From positions 4,150-68,149 of the forward strand of contig RQSC01000152.1 in assembly GCA_013416795.1 (NCBI GenBank): 64,000 nucleotides of DNA. Direction: 5' to 3'. The notes under the pieces were generated by a model that did no database searches, had not been told where the DNA came from, and saw only the letters and a list, made by a program, of their open reading frames with translations. Positions 10,534-21,634 of the stretch are shown here, piece by piece. A program made the position numbers and the translations under genes. The first letter of the stretch is position 1; every line of letters starts with the position of its first letter. The stretch comes from Prasinococcaceae sp. CCMP 1430 (Eukaryota; Prasinodermophyta; Palmophyllophyceae; Prasinococcales; Prasinococcaceae).

Positions 10534-11218
10534 GCGCTTGGCAAACACGCGAGGAGCGCGGGCCTGCACGTGCGCTATTTCAGGCTGGCCGCCCCACTTC
10601 CGGTGATTGCGCTGCCCGCAACCTGTATGCATCACACACCGAGGCGCCGACACCGAATGAGAGCTCGCCACTTGGCGGTCGCAGCGGCCGTGGGCGGGGA
10701 CGGCATGCGATCCGCCATCACAAAATCGGCGGTAGGACGACCCACCGAATATGTGCTGTAGTATAAATTGCTTTCTGATTTTCGTGATCTCGTCTGGCAT
10801 CGGTGGTCCGTACGGGCTACCAGAGCGCACCTCGCGCGCGCGCGCGCTCGGGGAACCGCGCCTTTCACATCCAATCCGCAGCGCGCCCTTTCGTGCCTGC
10901 GGAATTGGAATTGCTGCGCTTTCCATGCCATCAATTGGCACCGGAAAATATAAACCGGCGGCGCCGCATTCACCACTCGCGGCGGCGCCGCCGCACGGGC
11001 GCTGGTTCCGAACGCGGCGACCGACGCGAGCGGCCAGGTCGAAACGCAGGCGCGCGAGGCCTGCCAGCGTGGCGCCGGCATGGCGCACGAGGTGGTTTGG
11101 GGTTGGGGGCGCGAGCAGGGGAGGGGGTGAAGTGAGGTGATGGGCGCGGTCGCGTGCGTGGCACTCCACACGGGCACACGCGGGCGCGCGTCGCGCCGCA
11201 GCACCGCTCAGGCCCACG
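10534..11218. promoter_or_regulatory. Intergenic region with TATA-like element
   Basis: 685 bp between the flavoprotein stop and the cytochrome ATG, without a recognisable gene. TATAAA at 10949-10954 sits inside a palindromic CCGG...CCGG context about 265 bp before the cytochrome start and is a candidate core promoter. A second weak AT patch (TATAAATT) lies at 10762. Confidence 0.35.
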
Positions 11219-12121
11219 ATGTTCGGCTTTGCCGCCCCCGCCGCGCGCTCCGCCCGTGGCTTCGCGACCGTGGCCGGCGCGGCCGCGAGGCAGCTAGAGG
11301 AGGCGTACGCCGCGCCGCTGCAGCACGTGCATTGGTTAATGGCTGGCGGTACGCTCGCGGCGTTCGGACTCGTGCAGGCCGCTCAGCGCTCGGAGGGAAA
11401 GGTGCGCAAGGACGCGCGCTTCGCTGTGGTCCCAATGGTGCCCGCGTGTGACGCTCAGTGCTCGCCCACAGCCGCGCCCAAGCCCACGTCCTCCGCCTTG
11501 GTGTGGCGCGCACCTAACCCACACGTGGGCTGACGCACTCTCTCACACGCGTGCCCCAGACGAAAGGCACCCTCATGTACTACCACAAGAGCGTTGGCCT
11601 TGCGCTGGGCATGCTTGCAGTGCCACGCCTCGCACTGCGCCTGACCACGAAAATCCCGCCCCACCACGCGGGGCTTCACAAGGTCGAGACTCTCGCTGCC
11701 GACGGCGGGCACCTCTTGCTCTACGGAATGCTCACGGCCATGCCAGCGACAGGAGTTGCGATGGGATACTTCGGTGAGCGTGCGCGCACACGGGCGCGCC
11801 TGCGCAGGCGCGAAGATGGCACGAGCGAGAGACCGCACGCGTCGATTTCGGGCTTCTACTGACGTCGACGCGTCCACAACTCAACACTGCCGCGCTTGCG
11901 CTGCTGCGACGCGTGCAGGCGGCAAGGGCCTGCCATTCTTCGCGACGACCTTGCCCGCTGCCAAGGAACCCAACGGTGCCATCGCCAAGCAGGCTTTCAG
12001 CATTCATAGGACCGTCGGACAAGCCTTCGAGATCATGGTGCCTCTGCACGTTGGAGCCGTCGCGCAGCACCACATGCGTGGGCAGTACGTTATGAATCGG
12101 ATGACCTCTGTCTTCAAATAG
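11219..12121 (+). CDS. Cytochrome b561, bacterial CybB-like type
   Basis: Exons 11219-11401, 11560-11773 and 11919-12121 give a 199-residue protein with agreeing phases; the introns begin GTGCGC and GTGAGC. The first 30 residues are Ala/Arg-rich (RSARGFATVAGAAARQ), like a mitochondrial presequence. Four hydrophobic segments follow with candidate haem histidines in HVHWLM, YYHKSVGLALGML, ADGGHLLLYGML and VPLHVGAVAQHH. The loop FGGKGLPFFATTLP, formed exactly at the second splice join, is characteristic of the small four-helix di-haem b561 family. A role in moving electrons between quinol and acceptors in an organelle membrane is inferred from the family. Confidence 0.85.
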
Positions 12122-12238
12122 TCTAAGAGCAGCATACCAGTCACATCTATTGTGTGCTATAGTCGATGCCAGCGACACATGCCGCACAATTTCGTAACGT
12201 AGTACTACAGCACTCTAGCTAGTACCAACCACACTATG

Positions 12239-13287
12239 CTAAGGCCGGCGCGCGAGCACGCACGCGAGGGGCCGCGTGTCCGCCAGTACCTGCGTTTCCG
12301 ACAGCGCGACGTCCCAGCCATGGCTGGCGAAGAGCGCCTCGAGTTCGCCCGCATTGAGAATGTCGCGGCGCTTGCTCGGGTGGCCATGCGCAGCCACGAA
12401 GTCGTCGAAGCTTCGACACGCACGCGCGGCGGGCGATAGCTCGCGTCAGCGGCGCGCGCGCAAACACACCCTGGCCCGCCGGCGCAATAGATGGCGTTTG
12501 CGCCCGCGACTCACCAGGATCCCTCGGGGATGCTAAAGTGCGACCACAGCACGCATGCACCCTGATTGCGCAGCAGCACGGGCAGCTCCTCAAGCAGCGG
12601 GCGATGCAGGAAGCGCACTCCGATGACTATGTCGACCTTCCCTCCAAGTGCCTCCTCAGCCGCACGCAACGCCTCGGCGGGCGACACCTTTCGCAGATCG
12701 AGATGCAATCCGACGACTTCGCTCCCCACACCGTGCGCGTCCGCGACGGCAGCCGCCCGTACCAGCGCAGGTGCTGCGCTGTCGACGGCGGCGACCTGGC
12801 AGCCCGCGAGGGCTGCGAACGCCGCATCGCGCCCGCTGCCGCAGCCGAAGTCAACCACGCGCGGCCGCCGGCCGCCCTCGATCCCTCGCATCGCCACGGG
12901 CAGAGCGCGTGCGACGAATCCCGACGGCTGCCACAAGTAGTCGGGCTTGTCCGCGAGTGGGCCAGCGGCAGCGCCTGGCCTCTCGAGCAGCCCGAGCGCG
13001 TCAGCTGCTGCGAAGAGCTGCTGGCTCGCAATGAAGATGTCAGTGGCATTGTAGCCCTGCTCGAGCAGAAACTCGACCTCCACTCGGTCGTCGGCGAGCA
13101 CGGACATCGCCGCAGCTTTGTGCGGCAGCAGAAACGAACGCCCCGCGAGGCTGCCGCTCGGGATGTGCACGCTGCAGCGCAGCGACGTGCCAGCGGTGGG
13201 CGAGGAGGCACCGTCGCGCACATCCAGCAGCCCTTCGCCCGCTGCGCCCGCCCAGCCCACCCCTCCGCGCACCCACGCGCACATCAT
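12239..13287 (-). CDS. SAM-dependent methyltransferase with partial rhodanese-like start
   Basis: Exons 12515-13287 and 12239-12410, joined across a 104-bp GTGAGT...AAG intron, encode 314 residues. The first 60 residues look like the end of a rhodanese domain (LLDVRDGA, HIPSGS, FLLPHKAAAMSVLADD). The methyltransferase part shows motif I VVDFGCGSGRDAAF, motif II VAAVDSAAPALVRA and IVIGVRFLHRPLL. Exon 2 supplies FDDFVAAHGHPSKRR and the terminal VLADTRPLACVLARR strand. The acceptor substrate is unknown. The rhodanese active site is not present, so either the domain is degenerate or an upstream exon is missing. The gene is tail to tail with the cytochrome b561 gene. Confidence 0.8.
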
Positions 13288-13386
13288 CTCAATAGAGAGT
13301 GAGAGAGCGAGAGAGCGAGAGAGAGCGTTATGCGCGCACGTGTGCTAGGCCCTGGCCAAGCCAGTGCGTTTGTACAGCTCCGTATA

Positions 13387-13391
13387 TTACA
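13387..13391 (-). terminator. Candidate TGTAA signal, golgin gene
   Basis: On the minus strand TGTAA occurs about 20 bp after the golgin stop, within a short AT-rich patch (TATATTAC). It matches the motif seen after other genes here. Confidence 0.35.
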
Positions 13392-13405
13392 GCAGCCCCG
13401 CCACC

Positions 13406-15826
13406 TCATACCTTCCGCGTGGTGGACGACTGCATGTATGACGACACGCTTGCCGGCAGGTACGCCGAGGTGGAGTCCGCGAGACTTCCCCACCAGGAGC
13501 CCGATGTAGCGCCAGCCTGAGACGCGGCCGCCTGCGTTAGCCGATCGTATCCGGATTTGTCCAACTGCAGGAGCGTCCCAAGCACTGGGAGCATGGCCGT
13601 GCGCTCGGCAGGCGTCTCGAACTCAAGGAATCTCAGCAGTGTATTCCGCAGGTAGACGAGGTCGACACCATCCATGGGTGCGCGCCTTTGACCCTCGGCA
13701 GCTAGACCCGTTGGCCTCGAGCTAGCAGCCTCACGCACGCGTGCATTGGCAGCGTCGGCCTCACTTTTGGCGGCGTCGGCGTCAGCCCTTGACTCGCGCA
13801 GCTCGGAGGTCAGGGCGCGCACGCGGTTCTCTAGTTCAGTAACGCGCAGCGACGCCTCCAAGGCCTTGCCCTCAGCCTGTGCCGCGCGCGAGTCCGCGGC
13901 CGCGAGCGAACGCACAGCCTCCTCGTCGTCGCGGTCCTTCTCGTCCGCGGCTGCGGCCTTCAGCAGCGCACGGCGCTCGCTCGCGCGCGCGGTCTCGAGG
14001 TTTGCCTCAACCTCCAGCCTGGCCGTGTCAGCAACGACGGCCGCGTCGGTGGCAGCCTTGATGCGCTCCGCTGAGGTCGCCAGCTCTGCCTCGATCTCAG
14101 CGCGACGCCGTCGCTCGGACGCGAGCTCGGCGTCCGCTGCCGCGGTGTGGTCGCGAGCGGCGGAGAGTGCGACGTCGGCAGCCGCTGCGCGGCGCGTGGC
14201 TTCCATCGCGCTCGCCTCGGCCGCATCGCGCTGCCGCGCTGCCTCCTGGAGACGCTCTCGCAGCGTGCCGAGCGATTCGCGGTCCCTCTGCAAATCGCGC
14301 AGCTCTTCCAATAGCGCGTCGCGCTCGTCGCGAATCGCATGGCCCTCCTGAAGGGCGGCATCCCTCTCGGCTATTGCCAGGGATGCGGCCTGGCGAGCCG
14401 CCGCTGCCTTCTCCTGCTCCGCCGCAATTGACTCGCTCGCGTCAGCCGCATCGCTGAGGCCCTCGGCGAGGCGCGCCACGAGGGCAGCGTGGGCGGCTTC
14501 GGCAGCGAGGGCGCGCTTTCTCTCCTTCTCCATTTCCGACTTGGCGGCACGCGCCTCCTCGCGTGCCTTGTCGCGTTGCTCCTTGGCTTTTAGCGTCGCC
14601 TCCTTCGATTTGGCGAAGAGCTGTTCAACGCGCCCGGCAGCATCAGCAGCGGGCCCAAGCTCGGCCAGCCTGCGTTGGCACACGTCCCGATCCTGCCGTG
14701 CGCGTTCGGCAGCCTCACGTGACGATGCCAGAGAGGCCTCCACCTTCGCTACCTTGTCGGCTATCGGCGTCAGCGATTTGACTTCCTCCGCGAGCTCGAG
14801 TTTCTCCTTGTGAAGTGCCTCTTTCTCGTCCACGGCGTCCTTGCGCGCCTGGCGCTCGACCTCCGCCGCCTCCTCGCTCTCGCGCATCTTTTGCTGGGCG
14901 AGCAATGCCGCCTCCTCGGCGCGATGCTGCCCGTCCTCGGCGACGGCTACTGCGGATGCTAGCTGTAGCTTGGCCTCCTTCTCTGACGTGAGCTGCCGCT
15001 CGAGCTCCTCCAGCCGCGCCTCCAAGCACGCGATCGTCGCCCCTCCACCCGTTCCACCAACATCGTCGCTGCCGCCCGACGGCTCCTGGCGCGACTGTTC
15101 CGCGTCAGCAGCGCCTCCGACCGTGCGGCCGTCCTCTGTCACGTCAGAGCTCTCGTCTGGTGTGTCTTGGCCGCCCTCACTTGCCACGTCATGCCCGCCG
15201 TTTGCCACGCCTCCCGACTCAGCGGGCGCGGGCGTTTGCGTGGGTGCCGCCTGCGATGCGCTTTCTCGCGCCGCCATGAGCGCCTGCTTTTCTGCCAGCG
15301 CTCGCAGCCGCTGGATCTCGGCATTCGCGGCAAGTAGAAGGACGCGGTTTGCGCCGTCGTCGGCCTCGTTGATCGCAGCGAGCTCGCTCTCCTCGGCCGT
15401 GGGCGGTATGAGCGCCTGGCGCTCCTCCTCATCGAGCGCCGCGTCCTCCGGTAGATACTCAAGCGCCTTGGTTAGCGCGGCCCTGAGGGCGGAATTTTCG
15501 GCTGCGACCCCGAGCTTCTCGCGAGTGTGCAGCGCGACGAGCGCTGCGAGGTCTGCGTGATTGTAGAAGCGCAGCTTCTGCGCACTTGTAGCTGCGATGC
15601 GCACGTACTGCACCTGCGGTTTCGCCCCCCCCCCGTCCTGCCCCTGCTGCCCCTGCTGCTGCTGCTGTTGCTGTTCGCCGTCAGCTCCGCCGGCATCCGC
15701 CGCCGCCGCATCGATGTTGCGGTTTGCACGCTGCGCGAGCTCCTCTGCGCCGCTTGCGAGCCGCTCGCCCGCGGACTCAACGGCGCTCACGAGCCTCTCG
15801 CGCCAGCCGCCGCCGAAGGCGCTCAT
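13406..15826 (-). CDS. GRIP-domain golgin (coiled coil)
   Basis: Single exon of 806 residues from the ATG at 15826; the frame stays open upstream but the extra segment is Pro/Arg-rich. The start (MSAFGGGWRERLVSAV) looks like an amphipathic helix, then a poly-Gln stretch, then about 500 residues of Ala/Glu/Arg-rich heptads typical of a long coiled coil. Near the C-terminus, VDLVYLRNTLLRFLEFE followed by AMLPVLGTLLQL matches the GRIP domain, which binds Arl1-GTP at the trans-Golgi. The family acts as a vesicle tether. After the GRIP unit, about 45 residues (GSWWGSLADST) are not conserved. COG5 at 38951 is another Golgi tether in the window, but the two are not adjacent. Confidence 0.85.
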   Translation of the reverse strand: MSAFGGGWRERLVSAVESAGERLASGAEELAQRANRNIDAAAADAGGADGEQQQQQQQGQQGQDGGGAKPQVQYVRIAATSAQKLRFYNHADLAALVALHTREKLGVAAENSALRAALTKALEYLPEDAALDEEERQALIPPTAEESELAAINEADDGANRVLLLAANAEIQRLRALAEKQALMAARESASQAAPTQTPAPAESGGVANGGHDVASEGGQDTPDESSDVTEDGRTVGGAADAEQSRQEPSGGSDDVGGTGGGATIACLEARLEELERQLTSEKEAKLQLASAVAVAEDGQHRAEEAALLAQQKMRESEEAAEVERQARKDAVDEKEALHKEKLELAEEVKSLTPIADKVAKVEASLASSREAAERARQDRDVCQRRLAELGPAADAAGRVEQLFAKSKEATLKAKEQRDKAREEARAAKSEMEKERKRALAAEAAHAALVARLAEGLSDAADASESIAAEQEKAAAARQAASLAIAERDAALQEGHAIRDERDALLEELRDLQRDRESLGTLRERLQEAARQRDAAEASAMEATRRAAAADVALSAARDHTAAADAELASERRRRAEIEAELATSAERIKAATDAAVVADTARLEVEANLETARASERRALLKAAAADEKDRDDEEAVRSLAAADSRAAQAEGKALEASLRVTELENRVRALTSELRESRADADAAKSEADAANARVREAASSRPTGLAAEGQRRAPMDGVDLVYLRNTLLRFLEFETPAERTAMLPVLGTLLQLDKSGYDRLTQAAASQAGATSGSWWGSLADSTSAYLPASVSSYMQSSTTRKV

Positions 15827-16211
15827 CGCGCCGCGCCGCGCGGCCCCGTCCGCACGCACGACGGGTCCTCCTCGCGCTCTCGCGAGGAGGAGAGAGAATA
15901 GCGGGGAGGTGCGCGCGCGCGGGGGGCAGGGGGAAGGAGCCCCCGCCACACACTTTGGCTGCCCACTGCTGCTGCAGCAGCAACACTCCCCTCACGAGCG
16001 GCCCATGGCAACACCCACCTGTGTTTTCTTTTTTTTTGCGTTCGCTCGACCTTTTTTTTTTTCTGGCGGCGGCAGCAGCGCGGTTTAGGGAGGCGCTGGC
16101 GGCGCGCGCGGCACACGGCGCGCGGCCAGCACGCCGCGGCGACGGCGCGCGGCCGCGCGCGCCGTGGCGGCCGAGCCAGCGGCCACAGTCGCGGCGGCCG
16201 CCGGCGAGACA
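15827..16211. promoter_or_regulatory. Divergent promoter region
   Basis: 385 bp between the golgin and DUF3082-like starts. It contains two T-runs (16028-16036 and 16052-16061) and Ala/Arg-coding GC-rich sequence next to 16212 that could be a plastid-leader exon of the downstream gene. No clear TATA box. Confidence 0.3.
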
Positions 16212-16820
16212 ATGGAGCTAGCAGCCAAGGTGACGACCGACTACGTGCCCGAGCCGCTGAGGCAGGGTGCCTCGGTGCTCTTCACGGTGCTCCTTGGCTA
16301 CTATCTCTTCTTTCGCCTCTCGAAGCGCGCGGAAATTGCCGCATCACAGCCCATCCGCGAGCTCGAGCGCGAGCGCCGGGAGGCGCGCTCGCTCATCATC
16401 GAGCCCGCGAAGGTGAAGGGCGAGTCGGAGGGCGACGCTGAGGCGCAAGAGGAGGCAGATGCGCCACGAAAGGACCTCCCGGTGAAGCAGCTGTGGTCGG
16501 GTGCAGCAACGGGACTGTTCTTCACGCTGCTGTCGTACAAGTTCACCAGCGTCGTCGAGGGTTTCATCGATGGCTCTGGCTTCGCCACGGACGATGCCAC
16601 CGTTTACCAGCTCGCCATCACGTTCCGCACGATCCTACTCGGGCTCGGCTGGCTACTCACAGGCATCTACGGCGTCAACACCGTAGGGCTCACGCTCCTT
16701 GCGGGGAGAAAGACGCTGGGGCTGGACAGTGGAGAGGAGGAGTCGAGCGGCGCGCAGGCCGACGCCGCACAGGAGGGGGCGGCGCAACCCGTCGATGCCG
16801 CGAGGGACGACGTCCGGTAG
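16212..16820 (+). CDS. DUF3082-like plastid membrane protein
   Basis: From the ATG at 16212 the frame gives 202 residues; it is open upstream (to 16164 and beyond), where an Ala/Arg-rich leader may belong. There are hydrophobic segments at about residues 15-35 (VLFTVLLGYYLFFRL), 97-115 (LWSGAATGLFFTLLSYKF) and 140-170 (TILLGLGWLLTGIYG, VGLTLLAG). The last two, around a short loop, resemble DUF3082 proteins of cyanobacteria and plastids, whose function is unknown. A charged linker (residues ~45-90) separates them from the first segment, and the tail is acidic. Family assignment is by pattern only. Confidence 0.6.
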   Translation: MELAAKVTTDYVPEPLRQGASVLFTVLLGYYLFFRLSKRAEIAASQPIRELERERREARSLIIEPAKVKGESEGDAEAQEEADAPRKDLPVKQLWSGAATGLFFTLLSYKFTSVVEGFIDGSGFATDDATVYQLAITFRTILLGLGWLLTGIYGVNTVGLTLLAGRKTLGLDSGEEESSGAQADAAQEGAAQPVDAARDDVR

Positions 16821-16888
16821 CGAGCGCCACGTGCGCGCGCGCGGAGATTGGCGCCGTGACACCAGGTAGCGAGACTTTCACGGTGGGC

Positions 16889-16893
16889 TGTAA
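16889..16893 (+). terminator. Candidate TGTAA signal, DUF3082-like gene
   Basis: TGTAA lies 69 bp after the stop at 16820, in the 174-bp convergent gap before the Rpn11 stop. Confidence 0.35.
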
Positions 16894-16994
16894 TTGTAGA
16901 TGTACACCGCGATGCGTGGCCGGCGGCCCGCCGTTTTTTACCGCGCTCCAGCGGCGCCGCGCTCCCTCGCGTGCGCAGGAGCAGCACGGCGGGC

Positions 16995-18312
16995 TCAGAA
17001 GACGGCCGTGTCAAGCATGGCAGTGAGCGTCTGAACAATGTTCGAGGCCATGAGCGACTGAACCCCGTCCTCAAGGCGCTTTTTGGCGTCCTGTCTTCCG
17101 ACGTTGGCCAGCACGAGCTTCTCCGCGGACAGCTCGCCCTCCTGCACGACGGCCTCGTCGTACTTCGCCGCGAGGTCGCGCATCTCCGCCGCAACCTTTT
17201 CGTTCGTCTCCCGCTGCTTCTCGAAGTCAGTGAGCGTGAGCCCATCCAGCCAGCTCTTCTTGTGCAGGTTGAGCAGCATTTTCTCTTCGAGCTCGTTCTT
17301 GCGGTAGTTTATGCCGATCGAGTAGTAGTGCCTGTTGAGCCCGTGGATGAGCGCCTGGATGGAGGGCTTGTTCATATGGCCCACGTTCGACGTCGTCTGC
17401 CTTGGCTCCTGGCCCATCATCATCGTCTGGGGGTTGATCAGCCGGAAGGCGTCGATCACGACTTTGCCCTTGACACTCTGGATGGGGTCCACCACAACGG
17501 CCACCGCGCGCGCGTTCAGCTGCTCGAAGCTCTGCTGCGTGTTGATGTCCACACCCGACAGCCAGCAACCGAAGCCCGGATGGGAATGGTACCAACCTAC
17601 AACCATCTCGGGCCGTCCCGTCTGCTTAAGCATGTCAAGCATCTTGGTCTGAAAGACGGGGTCGACCGCCTCCACGCTCACCCCGGTGCCGCTCTGAGGC
17701 ATGGCAAATACGTCCACCACGCGCACGGTGTAGTCGTCGACGAACTCGCCGAGCATCAGGCCCATCACCTCCATGGGCACGCCCGCGCGCCCTGCGAAGC
17801 GAGCAAGCGGGAACCAGGCGCGCGGGGGAAATGGCGTCAGACACGTGATGGCGAGCACCCGGCGCGCGGTGTCAGCGCATTAGGCACCGTGCTTCCGAAG
17901 CCACGCTGCGGTGGAGCCTGCAGACAAGGACACGCACAGAAGGTCGCAGAGTGCGGATGAAGCTGCCAGGCCGCGCGCAAGCATGCGCCGAGGCAACCGC
18001 CAGATCTGCGCCCCCCGCAACACCGCTGCGGGCCACAGTCGGCGACGCGCTGCCTTGTGCATGTGGCGTGGCGTTCTCGACCACGCCAGCACGCAGAACA
18101 AGCGCGCAGGATCTTTCGCGCGCGCGCGCGGGGCCGAATCGTGCGCGCATGGCGCGCCGCCCGAGCGCACGCGTACCGTGCTTGAGCATCTTCAGCAGCG
18201 CCAGGCTGGAGATGTACACCTGCTCGGCAGTGTCCACGAGCGGTGTGTCGACCTGGGGCGCGCCGCCCATCCCCATGCCCGCCTGATTGAACACACGCTG
18301 GAAGCGCTCCAT
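16995..18312 (-). CDS. RPN11: 26S proteasome lid deubiquitinase Rpn11 (PSMD14)
   Basis: Exons 18177-18312 and 16995-17791, joined across a 385-bp GTACGC...CAG intron at [13 protein letters not shown], encode 310 residues, the usual family length. The JAMM zinc site is complete: E53, then [14 protein letters not shown] with H114, H116 and D127. Other Rpn11 signatures are [40 protein letters not shown] and [19 protein letters not shown]. It removes ubiquitin chains en bloc as substrates enter the proteasome. Nothing appears truncated. Confidence 0.95.
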
Positions 18313-19543
18313 GGCCGCTGGCAAGGCGCGCGCGCGCTCCTCCGCCCCACCCCCGCTGCTGGCCTCACGCCGCGCTGCCGCCACGCGCACGAGCGCGAGC
18401 GGGCGCGCAGGTCTCCCCCCGCGCCCACCCCCGATCCGCGCGCCTCGGTGGCTCTCGTAGCCCCGAGGTGCGCTGCGCTCCCTCCGCCTCGCGGCCCCTC
18501 GCGGCGCGCGGGCGTGTTTGGGCAGTCTTGGGCGCCGCGGCGCGCGCGTGCAGTGGCGCGCGCAGGTACGAAAAACGCATGCGTCCGCGCCATCACCCGC
18601 GCCCCGCCCAGATCCACATAAAAAAGCACGCCGCACGTACTCTCGCATGCCGCCCGCGCCCCCGACGGCGGCGCGCCGTTTCGCCGCACCGCGCCGCTTT
18701 TTGGCGGCCCCTTCCGCATGCGCAGCGATGGGCGCCGCGCCCCGCCGACGCGCCCCCCGTTATTCCGCAGCATGCGAAAACGCAGAAGAAGTCTCGAAAT
18801 GGCATAATGCGCGAAGCGGAACATGGCATTGAAATATGCCAGATCGACTTTTCGCGGTGAAGGAATGAACGCTCATCAAAGCACATGCTCCCGCGGGCTG
18901 GCCCGCGGGCCGGCCAGGGGGCACCGCGGCCAGCGCCCCGCGCGAAACCGCAACCCCCCGCAGCCCGCACGCCGCGCGACGCATCCGCTTTGACTGGAGA
19001 GGCGTCGGAACCGTAAACCCGTTTTTACTAAACCTGAATCACTGATTGGCGCGCGCTAAGGCGGGAGAGCGCCAACGATGCGCGCGCGCGAGCGCCATAC
19101 ATCGCGCGCGGCCAGCGAGACGCGCGGGGGTGGAGGGGGGTGGGGGTGGGGGTGGGGGGGTGGGGGGAAGGGCGGGGAAGGGAGGAGGGAGGGCGCTTTG
19201 TGTCTCGGGTGGAGGAGGGGGCTGTGTCTGCGGATGGCCTGATTCCGCGGCGCCAGGATCGGATCGGCTGAGTTTTGTTCATTTGTCCGCGCCGGACGCG
19301 CGAGCCGCGACGCGGCGTGCGCGCGAGCGGGCCGGGCCGCTGCTGGAGCGGGCGCTCGGCGCCAGGCGCGAGCCGTGGGGAGGCGTGAGGTGTGTGCGTG
19401 GGGTGCGTGCGTGCGCCTTGGAGGTGGTCGAAGACAGCGAGGTGGTCCTCGCTCGCTCGCCCGGCACGCAGCGAGCGAGCGAGAGCGCCAGAGAGCGGGT
19501 GGTATTCGTGCTCAAAGGGGCCGAGGCCTGAGCGACAGCGGCG
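18313..19543. promoter_or_regulatory. Divergent intergenic region with G-rich repeats
   Basis: 1.23 kb between the Rpn11 and MATE starts with no convincing gene. It includes an AT-richer patch (18780-18850) and a dense G-rich tract, 19127-19198, of GGGGGT-like units able to form G-quadruplexes on the plus strand. Confidence 0.4.
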
Positions 19544-21563
19544 ATGACTTCGGCGGCAATGGCGGCGCGCGCAGGGGCAGCCCCTGCGCGGTGCCAGCTC
19601 GCGCGGCGCATCTACGGGCGCAGCAGGACGCCACGCCATGTGGTGGTGGGGATCGCCGCCGGGGAGGGCCAAGGCATGCCGCGTCCTCCGGCGCGCGCAC
19701 ATGGCATTGGGGGCACTCAGCTCGCGTGCGCTCCCGGTGGGTGGGACAGTGGCACGGGCGAGCGAGTGCCGCGGGCACGCACTGCGCCGTACCGAAGACG
19801 CCGGCGGCACGATCGCGGCGTGGCGTATTCAACCACTGGTGAGAGGGCGAACAGCACAGGCGATGATGGCCTGAGCGCCCGTGTGAGCGATTCGGAGGAT
19901 GCGGACGGCGATCGATCCTCCTCGGGCAGGAAAGCGGCTTCGCTTACCGCGGCATTGCCTGCGCCTCCCGGTGCGGCTGGCACGAGATCGAGCTCGGCAG
20001 CAGGTTCCACGCCACCGCTGCTCGGTGTCAGCACGCAGCGCGCAATGCTTGCGGTGGCGGGCCCGTCCATCTGCATCGGCCTGCTGCGCACGACGTACGG
20101 CCTCGCGGATCAGTACTGGGTGGGGCAGCTCGGGACGGGAGCGGCCGTTGCGCTCGGTGGCTGCAGTTATGCGGCGTGGATCATCCTCGTGCTGTGCGAG
20201 CTCGGAGAGATGGGCGTGCAGGCAATCGCAGCGTATGACGAGGGCGCGGGTCGGCGGGAGCGCGTCGCACGGACCATTGTGCAGGGCTGCTGGGTCAGCG
20301 CCGGCGTCGCCCTCGCGCTGGTGCTTATGATGCCGCACGCGGACCTGTACTTCCACGCACTGGGCTTCAAACCCGGCTCGGGGGAGTTCGCCGCTGGTGT
20401 GGCGTACCTGTATGCATCCATCGTCGGCGCGCTGCCGCTCGCAGTCGGCGCGGTGCTTACAGCCGGGATGCGCGGGGTGGGGCTCCTGAAGCAGGCGCTT
20501 GGCATCACCACGGCGACGGTGCTCCTGAACATCCTCTTGGACCCCGTGCTCATTTGGGGCCTCGGACCATTCCCGCAGCTAGGGGTTGCGGGCGCAGCAT
20601 GGGGTACTACCATTAGCACGCTGCTCGGCTGCGTGCTCAGTGCGCGTGTGCTGCGCAGAGAGGGCATCAGGCTGCGCTGGATGGCGCCGGTGGCCACCTT
20701 AGTCCAGCGTATCGTCAACGTCGGGTCGCCGATGTGCGTGTCGGGATTGTTGTTTTCCTTCGTGTACCTCTTTATTGGGCGCATCGCAAACGACCTTGGC
20801 GCGGCCAACGTCGCAGCCCTTGGTCTGAGTCATCGCCTGGAGGTGAGGGCGCGCTGGAGTGCCCGTGCGCTGCGCGCGGCGCGTCCACACAAACCATCTG
20901 GACCTTTTCACCCGCCGCCGCGTTGCGTGTGCCCCTCTGACGCGTTGCGCTCGTGCACGCGCGTGTTCCCGGTGCGCGCAGTCGGTGGCATATGTCGTCT
21001 GCGAGGGTTTTGGGATTTGCGCGGCAACGCTCGTGGGGCAGTGGCTCGGCGCGCGCAAACCGACCAAGGCTCGCAACGCCGCCAACACTGTGGCTCTCTT
21101 CTGCGCATTTGTTATGCTGCCAATGGGCTTGTTGGCTGGGCTGTGTGCCGAGCCACTGCTGTCGCTCTTCACGTCCGACCCGGCCATAATCGCGTCGGCC
21201 ACGAGGTACCTGCAGATCAACGCGGCTGTGTTCACGCTCATGGGAGTCGAAGTCGTCTTTGATGGCGCCTTCGCGGGGAGCGAGAACACCAAACCCGTGC
21301 TCTACGTGGGGTCCACCCTCAACCTGTTGCGCCTCCCCGCGGCATACGTGTTGTCGATGACGTGTGGCCTCGGCATCGACGGGGTATGGATCGCCATTGC
21401 ACTCTCCACGAGCCTGAAGGCAATCTACAAGGCGCTATGCTTCTGCAGGCAGAGGCTGCGCGGCGAGGAGGAGCGCACCAACTGGCTGTGGGTGCCAGTG
21501 CCATGGGAGTGGGGCCCGGACTTCATGAAGAGGGCCGCGCGTGCGCGCGCCTCACGGGTGTGA
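19544..21563 (+). CDS. MATE-family efflux transporter
   Basis: Exons 19544-20842 and 20982-21563, phase 0 across a 139-bp GTGAGG...GCAG intron, encode 626 residues. The first ~150 residues are Arg/Ser/Gly-rich without helices and may be an organellar leader plus linker. About twelve membrane segments follow. MATE-like signals include GLADQYWVGQLG, YAAWIILVLCELGEMGVQAI, ILLDPVLIWGLGPFPQLGVAGAA (helix 6 region), VCEGFGICAATLVGQWLGARKP formed at the splice join, and GVEVVFDGAFAGSENTKPV. MATE proteins export organic solutes against H+ or Na+. This sequence looks like the DinF/EDS5-related branch found in plants and algae; the substrate is unknown. Confidence 0.85.
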
Positions 21564-21634
21564 GTGCAATACATCGACAATTTTGTTTTTACAAGACACG
21601 TGCGTCGTACTGTGGCGTATATCACAAGCTAGTA

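Noticed and set aside
18313-19543. Several Arg-rich frames between Rpn11 and MATE as genes
   Set aside because: No domain, no splice support, and they track the G-rich composition.
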